DNA of 19,835 bases from Clostridiales bacterium (GTDB taxonomy: Bacteria > Bacillota > Clostridia > Oscillospirales > Acutalibacteraceae): positions 2,630-22,464 of the forward strand of contig JAHZIE010000043.1 of NCBI GenBank assembly GCA_019419895.1. Reading direction: 5' to 3'. The position numbers were made by a program, and so were the translations under genes. How positions within the stretch are numbered: the stretch's first letter is position 1; each line of letters begins with the position of its first letter. Below the pieces are notes generated by a model that ran no database searches, was not told where the DNA came from, and worked only from the letters and a program-made list of their open reading frames with translations. This document shows positions 13,559 to 19,835 of this stretch, one piece after another.

Positions 13559-14959
13559 ATGGCAAAAAAGATTTTAATTACAGAAACAGTCCTTCGTGAT
13601 GCTCATCAGTCCTTGCTGGCGACAAGGATGTCTACTCCGGAAATGGAACCGGTGCTGGAGGATTTGGATAAAATTGGATTCCACAGCCTGGAGTGCTGGG
13701 GTGGCGCAACCTACGATTCCTGTCTCCGCTTCCTGCATGAGGATCCGTGGGAGCGTCTGCGCATTATCAGGGATAAGTGTAAGAATACAAAACTCCAGAT
13801 GCTCTTCCGTGGCCAGAATATGCTGGGATACCGCCATTACGCCGACGACGTTGTAAGGTATTTTGTGCAGCGTTCTGTGGCTAATGGTATTGACATTATC
13901 CGTATTTTTGATGCGCTGAACGATATTCGTAATTTGGAAACTTCTATCGACGCCGCAAAGAAAGAAAAGGCCCATGTCCAAGTTGCAATTTCTTACACCA
14001 CAGGCCCTGTCTTTACTTTGGATTATTACAAGGAGTACGCGAAACAGCTTGAAAATGCCGGCGCGGATTCTATCTGCATTAAGGATATGGCGGCTCTTCT
14101 CACCCCAACCAATACCTATGAACTGGTCAAGGCTCTGAAGGAAACTGTCAAGGTTCCGATTCAGCTTCATACCCACTACACTTCTGGTCTTGCTTCCATG
14201 TGCCTGCTCAAGGGAATTGAGGCTGGTGTAGATATCATTGATACAGCGATGTCTCCTTTGGCTCTGGGCACCTCTCACGCGCCGACCGAATCCATGGTTG
14301 CCGCCCTGGAGGGAACGGAATACGATACAGGACTGGATTTGGTTAAACTGAACGATATCCGTAGTTATTTTGTTAAGCTCAGAAAAGATTATATTGATCG
14401 CGGATTGTTGGATCCCTCTGTTTTGGGGGTTGACCCCAAAGCACTGATTTATCAGGTGCCCGGTGGTATGCTTTCCAATCTGTTGTCCCAGCTTAAGGAA
14501 GCGGGAAAGAGCGATAAGCTCACCGAAGTGCTCAATGAAGTGCCGGAGGTTCGCAAGGACGCCGGATATCCACCGCTGGTTACCCCGTCCTCCCAGATTG
14601 TTGGTACGCAGGCTGTGTTGAATGTCATTACCGGAGAGAGATACAAAATGTGCACCAATGAGTTTAAGGCTTTGGTGCGTGGCCAGTATGGACAGACTCC
14701 CATTAAGATTGATCCTGAATTCAGAAAGAAGATCATTGGCGATGAGGAACCCATTGAATGCCGTCCTGCTGATCTGTTGGAGCCGGAGCTGGATAAGCTC
14801 CGCGCTGAAATTGCTGAATATATGGAGCAGGAGGAGGATGTCCTCTCCTATGCTCAGTTCCCGCAGATTGCAAAGAAATTCTTTGAGGAACGTAGGAATA
14901 AGAAATATGGCATTGATGGCGCCCATCTCGATATGAAAGAGAAGGTTCATCCGGTCTGA
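13559..14959 (+). CDS. oadA: Oxaloacetate decarboxylase alpha / transcarboxylase 5S-like subunit
   Basis: 466-residue carboxyltransferase acting between oxaloacetate/pyruvate and carboxybiotin. The TIM-barrel start TETVLRDAHQSLLATRM is intact (Asp14 as metal ligand), as are SICIKDMAAL (Lys175, expected carbamylated) and the metal ligands HTH (His204, His206). The C-terminal PYC_OADA domain follows (KALIYQVPGGMLSNL). Unlike many OadA proteins (about 600 residues) it has no fused biotin domain, so it must use the separate carrier encoded just upstream. AAGGGGGT lies 8 bases before the ATG. A strong terminator follows. Without a beta subunit in the operon it could act as the 5S part of a transcarboxylase; a decarboxylase with OadB encoded elsewhere is the alternative. 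Confidence 0.94.
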   Translation: MAKKILITETVLRDAHQSLLATRMSTPEMEPVLEDLDKIGFHSLECWGGATYDSCLRFLHEDPWERLRIIRDKCKNTKLQMLFRGQNMLGYRHYADDVVRYFVQRSVANGIDIIRIFDALNDIRNLETSIDAAKKEKAHVQVAISYTTGPVFTLDYYKEYAKQLENAGADSICIKDMAALLTPTNTYELVKALKETVKVPIQLHTHYTSGLASMCLLKGIEAGVDIIDTAMSPLALGTSHAPTESMVAALEGTEYDTGLDLVKLNDIRSYFVKLRKDYIDRGLLDPSVLGVDPKALIYQVPGGMLSNLLSQLKEAGKSDKLTEVLNEVPEVRKDAGYPPLVTPSSQIVGTQAVLNVITGERYKMCTNEFKALVRGQYGQTPIKIDPEFRKKIIGDEEPIECRPADLLEPELDKLRAEIAEYMEQEEDVLSYAQFPQIAKKFFEERRNKKYGIDGAHLDMKEKVHPV

Positions 14960-14976
14960 TTCCTTGAAGTGAATGG

Positions 14977-15007
14977 AGAAAGCCCCCTTTATGGGGCTTT
15001 CTTTTTT
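14977..15007 (+). terminator. Intrinsic terminator of the carboxyltransferase operon
   Basis: GAAAGCCCC (14978-14986) and GGGGCTTTC (14993-15001) form a perfect 9-bp stem with a 6-base loop, followed by TTTTTT (15002-15007). Confidence 0.93.
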
Positions 15008-15224
15008 GTCCCCGTTTTTCTTTGCAGAAGAAGGCTTTCCATCTATTTGGAAGAGCGGAAAGATTTTTTTCTGGTATTGGGTAAGCCAGTCTGTGAGGAG
15101 GAAGTTCCCCATCGGAGAAATACTTGCCGGAAGGATAGAATTTTTTCGGGGTGGGAAACAGAAGGTACAGGCGGAGAGAAGAAAAAATACCGAAAAATAG
15201 GCAGAACGAAAATGATCGTCTTTG

Positions 15225-15246
15225 CAGCTTCTGAAGCTGTGTTTTT
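15225..15246 (+). terminator. Possible small terminator in the non-coding stretch
   Basis: CAGCTT (15225-15230) and AAGCTG (15234-15239) around a CTG loop, then TGTTTTT. The stem is only 6 bp. It may mark the 3' end of a short transcript or be a back-up terminator. Confidence 0.4.
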
Positions 15247-15327
15247 CTATGCTATTTGAAACACTAGATTTAAATTTTCAAGTTATCAGCCTTTTTCCCT
15301 TTTGGCAAAGAGTCTGTCTTGGAATGG

Positions 15328-15357
15328 TTGACAGTAAGAAAAAGACAATGATATAAT
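15328..15357 (+). promoter_or_regulatory. Strong extended -10 sigma-A promoter for the yicC-priA operon
   Basis: Exact TTGACA (15328-15333), 18-base spacer, exact TATAAT (15352-15357) preceded by TGA, giving the extended -10 TGn. Transcription would start near 15364 and leave a leader of about 108 bases before yicC, with one weak inverted repeat (ATCTAT 15407-15412 / ATAGAT 15430-15435). Confidence 0.87.
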
Positions 15358-15471
15358 AAAGAGTAATATTTTTTCTGTTTAAATATTCCTTTTCCGGTTC
15401 TTACCAATCTATCTGTAAAACTATCATTTATAGATAAAGAAATAAAGAGTATAGAAATCAGGTTGAAAATC

Positions 15472-16350
15472 ATGATTAGAAGTATGACGGGTTACGGCAG
15501 GCATGAGGCTACCTTGGCCGGTATGGATATTACGGTGGAAATCAAGTCGGTGAATCACAGATATTATGAATTTTCTTCCCGTATTACCCGGGGATATGGT
15601 TTTCTGGAGGAAAAGATCAAAAGCTACCTTCAGGGGAGAATTTCCAGGGGAAAGGTGGACGTTTATGTCGGTATTGAAACGGTCGATGCCGTTTCTTCCG
15701 AAATTATTGTCAATCATTCCTTGGCAGAGGGATATATGAAGGCATTGCAGGAGCTTTCCGAAAGATATCAAATTCCCAATGACGTGACAGTCAGCAGCGT
15801 CTCTCGCTATCCTGATATTTTCAGTGTTCATAAAGCGCCTGAGGATGAAGAAGCAATATGGGAAAATGTCAGGCGGGTTTTGGAAATCGCTGCGGATAAG
15901 TTTATTGAGATGCGGAAATCCGAGGGGCAGCGTCTGAAGGAGGATGTTGCAGCCAGAATGAAAGCGCTTTTGCAGTATGTGGAGTTTGTTGAAAAGCGTT
16001 CTCCGGAAACTGTGGCGGAATATCAGAACCGGCTTCTCGCGCGTCTGGCTGAGCTGTTGCAGGATGTCAGTGTTGATGAGTCACGGCTGGTTATGGAAGC
16101 CGCGATTTTTGCGGATAAGGTTGCTGTGGCTGAGGAGACGGTCCGCCTGCGCAGCCATTTTTCTGAGATGGAGCAGATGTTATCCTCTGATGAGGGGATT
16201 GGTAGAAAGCTGGATTTTATTGTTCAGGAGATTAACCGTGAAACCAATACCATCGGCTCCAAGGCGCAGGATTCCCAAATTGCCCATGTGGTGATTGAAA
16301 TGAAGGCTGAAATTGAAAAGATTAGGGAACAGATTCAAAATATAGAGTAG
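15472..16350 (+). CDS. yicC: YicC/YloC family endoribonuclease
   Basis: 292-residue protein of the YicC/YloC family; E. coli YicC has been shown to be an endoribonuclease. The N-terminal YicC_N domain begins with the invariant MIRSMTGYGR and continues with EIKSVNHRYYEFSSRI. The C-terminal DUF1732 domain ends in the conserved IVQEINRETNTIGSKAQD segment followed by a charged helix. ATG at 15472 matches the family start; the upstream TTG at 15463 adds only three residues and has no better ribosome site. It heads yicC-remA-gmk-rpoZ-priA, an order shared with Bacillus and other Firmicutes. Confidence 0.95.
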   Translation: MIRSMTGYGRHEATLAGMDITVEIKSVNHRYYEFSSRITRGYGFLEEKIKSYLQGRISRGKVDVYVGIETVDAVSSEIIVNHSLAEGYMKALQELSERYQIPNDVTVSSVSRYPDIFSVHKAPEDEEAIWENVRRVLEIAADKFIEMRKSEGQRLKEDVAARMKALLQYVEFVEKRSPETVAEYQNRLLARLAELLQDVSVDESRLVMEAAIFADKVAVAEETVRLRSHFSEMEQMLSSDEGIGRKLDFIVQEINRETNTIGSKAQDSQIAHVVIEMKAEIEKIREQIQNIE

Positions 16351-16381
16351 GAAACTGTTTTCTGCTTTTGGAGGTATGATT

Positions 16382-16654
16382 GTGAAATTGATTAATATCG
16401 GTTTTGGAAATATGGTTTCCGCAAACCGCCTGGTTGCTATTGTCAGTCCGGAATCGGCTCCGATTAAAAGGATTATTCAGGACGCGAAGGAGAAAGGGAC
16501 TCTGATTGACGCCACCTATGGCCGTAGAACCAGAGCGGTGATTGTCACGGACAGCGATCATGTTATTTTGTCTGCCGTCCAGCCTGAAACGGTGGCCAAC
16601 CGTGTTGACCGGGATGAGGATGACTCTGACGAGGAGATGGAAAATGATGACTAA
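16382..16654 (+). CDS. remA: RemA-family DNA-binding regulator (DUF370)
   Basis: 90-residue RemA-like protein. In Bacillus subtilis RemA is a DNA-binding activator of biofilm matrix and osmoprotection genes; in Clostridia its targets are largely unknown. The sequence is very close to the family: INIGFGNMVSANRLVAIVSP, SAPIKRIIQDAKEKG, then IDATYGRRTRAVIVTDSDHVILSAVQPETV. The Arg-rich GRRTRA segment lies in the DNA-binding part. The tail is acidic. GTG at 16382 is preferred: GGAGG (16370-16374) lies 7 bases upstream, but only 1 base from the ATG at 16376. It overlaps gmk by 11 bases, so translation is probably coupled. Confidence 0.95.
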   Translation: MKLINIGFGNMVSANRLVAIVSPESAPIKRIIQDAKEKGTLIDATYGRRTRAVIVTDSDHVILSAVQPETVANRVDRDEDDSDEEMENDD

Positions 16655-17249
16655 GCCAGGGGTATTGTTGGTTTTTTCCGGTCCGTCAGGCGCTGGGAAG
16701 GATACCATTCTGCACAGCCTTTTGAAGAATACGAAGCAGGTTCACCTGTCTGTCTCTGCCACAACCCGCAGCCCGCGTGAGGGGGAAGAAGACGGGAAGG
16801 ATTATTATTTTGTCTCAAAGGAACAGTTTGAAGCCATGATTTCCCAGGGGGAGATGCTGGAATATGCGCAGTATTGCGGAAATTTTTACGGAACGCCCAA
16901 AGCTCCCGTGGAGGCTGCCTTGCAGCAGGGAAAGGATGTTATTCTCGAAATAGAGGTTAATGGGGCACTCCAGATTAAGAAAAAATGTCCAGGTTGCGCG
17001 ACAGTATTTGTCCTGCCGCCTTCTATGGAAATTTTGGAGCGCCGGCTCAGGCGCAGGCAGACAGAGGACGAAGAAACCCTGTTGAAGCGGCTTGCCAAGG
17101 CCAAGGAGGAAATCGCGTTGGCAGAAGAATATGATTACATTATTATTAATGATGCTCTGGAGGATGCAGTGGATGAAATTCATTGTATTCTCAGCGCGGA
17201 AAAATCAAAAACTATCCGTATGAGTAAAATAATAGACGAGGTGTTTTAA
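16644..17249 (+). CDS. gmk: Guanylate kinase
   Basis: 201-residue kinase that phosphorylates GMP to GDP with ATP. It has the P-loop FSGPSGAGKDT near residues 11-21, the GMP-binding SATTRSPREGEEDGKDYYFVS segment, and EYAQYCGNFYGTP with ILEIEVNGALQIKKK. The start at 16644 (ATG ATG) is supported by AGGAG (16632-16636) 7 bases upstream and overlaps the end of remA by 11 bases; the second ATG at 16647 is equally possible. rpoZ begins one base after the stop codon. Length is typical and all motifs look intact. Confidence 0.97.
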   Translation: MMTKPGVLLVFSGPSGAGKDTILHSLLKNTKQVHLSVSATTRSPREGEEDGKDYYFVSKEQFEAMISQGEMLEYAQYCGNFYGTPKAPVEAALQQGKDVILEIEVNGALQIKKKCPGCATVFVLPPSMEILERRLRRRQTEDEETLLKRLAKAKEEIALAEEYDYIIINDALEDAVDEIHCILSAEKSKTIRMSKIIDEVF

Positions 17250-17250
17250 T

Positions 17251-17451
17251 ATGTTAAAGCCAGCAGTTAACAGCAATTTGCATGATGTCAGCAGGTATTC
17301 TCTCGTGATCGCCATTGCAAAAAGGGCGCGCGCTATTGCCGAGGAAGCTGAGCTCAACAGCGAGATTCTCACAGAAAAGCCGGTCAGCCTTGCGCTGGCG
17401 GAGCTGGAGGAAAAGAAATATGTGATTGTAGAGCCGGAAGAGTTACAGTAA
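17251..17451 (+). CDS. rpoZ: DNA-directed RNA polymerase omega subunit
   Basis: 66-residue omega subunit, which helps assemble and stabilise RNA polymerase by binding beta-prime. The family features are SRYSLVIAIAKRARAIAEEAE and KPVSLALAELEEKKYVI. The ribosome site GAGGTG (17238-17243) sits inside the last codons of gmk, 7 bases before the ATG, so the two genes are almost fused. In many Firmicutes coaBC follows; here priA follows directly after 51 bases. Confidence 0.95.
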   Translation: MLKPAVNSNLHDVSRYSLVIAIAKRARAIAEEAELNSEILTEKPVSLALAELEEKKYVIVEPEELQ

Positions 17452-17502
17452 GACAAGTTTTGTCGGAGAAAAAGGGATAAGATCAAAAAGGGGAGTCGGA
17501 TG

Positions 17503-19835
17503 ATGGCATTGGCAGCAGCATTGGTCGCAGTTGACCAGACCGTCTATCATTTTGACAAACCCTTTACTTATTTTATCCCGGAAGATCTGCGTGATAAAGC
17601 GAAGGCCGGGTGCCGGGTGCTGGTTCCCTTTGGTAACGGAAATAAAAAAAGGCAGGGGCTTATCCTGGAGATTTCTTCTGTGGATGGGCCTGAAAAAATT
17701 AAGCCCATCAGCGGGGTACTGGATGACACTCCGGTGTTGAATGATGAGATGCGCAGGCTGGTTTCTTGGATTAGCGAAACCACCTTCTGCACCCTTTTTG
17801 ATGCCGTCAAGCTTCTGCTTCCTGTCGGAGCCTCCTTAAAAATTGTAGATGAATATACCCTTAGTCCCAAAAAGGATCTTCCTTTGGAGAACCTTAACGA
17901 AGAAGAAAAGAAGCTGTTGCTTTTGTGGAACCACCGGGTACAGCCCCTTTCCTTTCAAAAAATATGGGAGCTCATGGGAAAGGACTTTGATGCAAAAGTT
18001 CTGGAGGGCCTCGTTCAAAAGCAGGTGCTGGTGAAGAAGGAGGACGCTATCCAAAAAATTTCAGATGCTTCGGTAAAAATGGCCAGGCTGTCCGACGGAT
18101 GGGAAGAACTGCAAAAGGGAACGACGCTGACCGCCAAGCAGAAGTCGGTGGTGGAGCTTTTAAAGGAAGTGGGAAGCGCCTCGGTGAAGGAAATCGGCTA
18201 CTTTTTAGGGATTACGCCCGCCGTGGTGCAGGCGTTATGTAAAAAGAAGCTGATAAAATTATATGACAAGGAGATTTACCGCAATCCTTACGCGGGTGTG
18301 GAAAAAACAGTCCAGGAGTCCGAAATATGTCTAACGCGGGAGCAGCAGGAAGTCTATTACGGCCTTGAAAAGCAGCTTTCCACCGGGGGAGTGGCTTTGT
18401 TGTACGGCGTTACCGGCAGCGGAAAAACCTCTGTATTTTTAAAGCTGATACAAAGGGTAGTGTCAGAGGGAAAAAATGTCATTGTCATGGTCCCTGAAAT
18501 TTCCCTGACCCCTCAGCTGCTGGATCTGTTCCATCGTAATTTCGGAGGGGATATCGCTGTTTTCCACAGCGGCCTGTCTATGGGAGAACGGCTGGATGAA
18601 TGGAAAAGGGTGAAAAATGGCGATGCCCATATTGTGATAGGGACAAGATCCGCCGTGTTTGCCCCGGTTGAAAATTTAGGCCTGATTGTCATGGACGAGG
18701 AACAGGAGTATACCTACAAGTCAGATTCCTCGCCCCGTTTTCATGCCCGTGACATAGCAAAATTCCGGTGCGGCTATCATCATGCCCTTCTGCTTTTATG
18801 TTCGGCAACCCCTTCCATGGAAAGCTTTTACGCGGCAAAGGCGGGAAGATATCAGTTCTACCAGTTAAAATCCAGATATGGCCCGGCCCGGCTTCCACAG
18901 GTGGAAGTGGTGGACATGAAGGAAGAGCTGAGAAACGGAAACCGTTCCTCCTTCAGTTCCGTGCTGTTGGAAGGATTGGAAAAAAACTTGAAGGAAAAAG
19001 AACAGTCCATTTTGCTGATGAACCGGAGGGGATATCACACCTTTTTGTCCTGTAAAGCCTGTGGGGCTGTTATGGTATGCCCCCATTGCAGTATTTCCTT
19101 GACCTACCATGCGGCTAACCAGCGGCTGATGTGCCATTACTGCGGCTATTCCGTCCCGTTGACAGAGGAATGTCCCCAATGCCATAAAAGAGAGGTTAAA
19201 TTTGCCGGAGCTGGAACCCAGCGGGCTGAGGAGGAGCTGATGGAGCTTTTTCCGGAGGCAAGAATTCTGCGGATGGACGCGGATACCACGATGGCAAAGT
19301 TTTCACATGAAGAAAAATTCCAGGATTTTGCCCAGGGTAATTATGATATTATGATTGGTACGCAGATGGTGGCCAAGGGGCTTGATTTTGAAAATGTGAC
19401 TTTAGTGGGCGTCCTTTCCGCCGATCAGGCTCTCTACAGTGATGATTTTCGCAGCTATGAAAGGGCGTTTGCCCTTTTAACGCAGGTGGTCGGCCGTTCA
19501 GGAAGGGGGAGTGCTCCGGGAAAAGCAGTGATTCAGACCACAACGCCGGAGAATCCTTTGATTTGTCTGGCTTCGTCACAGGATTATGACAAATTTTATG
19601 AAGGGGAAATAGGGCTTAGAAAGTTGAGGCTTTATCCTCCTTTTGCCGATTTATGCGTGATTGGCTTTGTGGGGCAGGAGGAAGGCCGGGTGGAGCAGGG
19701 GGCAAAAAAATTTTTGCAGCTGTTTACACAGGTGGCGGCCCAGAAATATCCCCAGCTGCCGTTGAGAGTGATTGGACCCACACAGGCAGAGGTTTTTAAG
19801 ATAAATAATAAGTTTCGATATAAACTGCTGATCAA
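17503..19835 (+). CDS. priA: Primosomal protein N' (replication restart helicase PriA), 3' end outside window
   Basis: Superfamily 2 3'-5' helicase that recognises stalled forks and reloads the replisome. The frame is open from the start to the window end (777 codons), so only a short C-terminal piece is missing. In order: the 3'-end binding domain (FDKPFTYFIPEDL...GCRVLVPFG), a winged-helix region, Walker A GVTGSGKT (302-309), motif II DEEQ (398-401), and a zinc-binding region with four CxxC pairs (517-560: CKAC, CPHC, CHYC, CPQC). Motifs IGTQMVAKGLDF and QVVGRSGRG come next, then the start of the C-terminal domain. Motif II is DEEQ where PriA usually has DEEH. Two adjacent ATGs exist (17500 and 17503); GGAG at 17492-17495 favours 17503. 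Last gene of the visible yicC operon. Confidence 0.96.
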   Translation, partial: MALAAALVAVDQTVYHFDKPFTYFIPEDLRDKAKAGCRVLVPFGNGNKKRQGLILEISSVDGPEKIKPISGVLDDTPVLNDEMRRLVSWISETTFCTLFDAVKLLLPVGASLKIVDEYTLSPKKDLPLENLNEEEKKLLLLWNHRVQPLSFQKIWELMGKDFDAKVLEGLVQKQVLVKKEDAIQKISDASVKMARLSDGWEELQKGTTLTAKQKSVVELLKEVGSASVKEIGYFLGITPAVVQALCKKKLIKLYDKEIYRNPYAGVEKTVQESEICLTREQQEVYYGLEKQLSTGGVALLYGVTGSGKTSVFLKLIQRVVSEGKNVIVMVPEISLTPQLLDLFHRNFGGDIAVFHSGLSMGERLDEWKRVKNGDAHIVIGTRSAVFAPVENLGLIVMDEEQEYTYKSDSSPRFHARDIAKFRCGYHHALLLLCSATPSMESFYAAKAGRYQFYQLKSRYGPARLPQVEVVDMKEELRNGNRSSFSSVLLEGLEKNLKEKEQSILLMNRRGYHTFLSCKACGAVMVCPHCSISLTYHAANQRLMCHYCGYSVPLTEECPQCHKREVKFAGAGTQRAEEELMELFPEARILRMDADTTMAKFSHEEKFQDFAQGNYDIMIGTQMVAKGLDFENVTLVGVLSADQALYSDDFRSYERAFALLTQVVGRSGRGSAPGKAVIQTTTPENPLICLASSQDYDKFYEGEIGLRKLRLYPPFADLCVIGFVGQEEGRVEQGAKKFLQLFTQVAAQKYPQLPLRVIGPTQAEVFKINNKFRYKLLI

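Larger units (their letters stand above)
15008..15471 (+). other. Long non-coding stretch between two operons
   Basis: About 460 bases between the operon terminator and yicC. The only open frames are short, start inside the terminator or run across the promoter, and have no ribosome site; I do not believe them. What can be supported is a small stem with a T run (15225-15246) and a strong promoter (15328-15357). The rest is AT-rich and purine-rich, with no tRNA, known riboswitch or recognised small RNA. It could hold an unannotated small RNA, but nothing in the sequence shows it. Confidence 0.6.

Noticed and set aside
13574..15112. 512-codon open frame on the minus strand across the oadA-like gene
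   Set aside because: It is antisense to a gene with intact catalytic motifs and its translation shows no domain; long antisense frames arise from codon bias.
14969..15259. 96-codon open frame after the oadA-like gene
   Set aside because: It begins inside the terminator hairpin, has no ribosome site, a biased low-complexity composition and no recognisable domain.
15270..15473. 67-codon minus-strand frame upstream of yicC
   Set aside because: It lies across the strong plus-strand promoter in AT-rich DNA and lacks a ribosome site.
1..19835. Defence island, mobile element, CRISPR array, secondary-metabolite cluster or tRNA
   Set aside because: No transposase, integrase, repeat-spacer pattern, nuclease, synthase or tRNA-like fold was seen; gene order is that of conserved core chromosome.

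Overview
The window reads as a stretch of core chromosome from a low-to-mid GC Gram-positive anaerobe of the class Clostridia, most likely an Oscillospirales (Ruminococcaceae-like) spore former. The basis is strong AGGAGG-type ribosome sites, sigma-A promoters of TTGACA/TATAAT type, a GerW/YtfJ sporulation protein, a RemA homologue, and gene orders typical of Clostridia (yceD-rpmF, DUF512-der-plsY, M50-scpA-scpB-DUF2953-gerW-dac-rluB, yicC-remA-gmk-rpoZ-priA). The taxonomic call is inference. I saw no phage, insertion sequence, CRISPR array, tRNA or rRNA.

Layout. 1-925: the 3' end of pgi, an orphan small P-loop ATPase gene and a strong terminator. 975-4532: a consensus promoter drives yceD (DUF177) and rpmF; an iron-sulfur DUF512 protein and the GTPase der follow. 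4706-5568: plsY with its own promoter and terminator. 5591-5900: rpmB (L28) on the minus strand with its own promoter and terminator, facing plsY. 5999-11571: a seven-gene plus-strand run (M50 protease, scpA, scpB, DUF2953, gerW, D,D-carboxypeptidase, rluB), ending in a small unrecognised gene translationally coupled to rluB. 11588-15007: a self-contained operon for a biotin-dependent carboxyl-transfer complex, with its own promoter and terminator. 15008-15471: a non-coding stretch holding a strong extended -10 promoter. 15472-19835: yicC, remA, gmk, rpoZ and priA, the last running off the window.

The part most worth following up is 11588-15007. It encodes a shortened carboxyltransferase (12S-like), a free biotin carrier (1.3S-like) and an oxaloacetate/pyruvate carboxyltransferase (5S-like), but no membrane beta subunit. 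That composition matches a soluble transcarboxylase better than a sodium-pumping decarboxylase. The promoter carries TTGTTATATTCGTAACAA, which resembles the clostridial Rex (NADH/NAD+ sensor) operator and covers the -35 box, so redox control is plausible. The carboxyltransferase lacks several motifs of characterised acyl-CoA carboxyltransferases, so its acceptor is uncertain.

The remaining genes are housekeeping: ribosome assembly (YceD, L32, Der, RluB, L28), membrane lipid synthesis (PlsY), chromosome segregation (ScpA/B), wall remodelling (D,D-carboxypeptidase), RNA processing (YicC), nucleotide metabolism (Gmk), transcription (omega) and replication restart (PriA).
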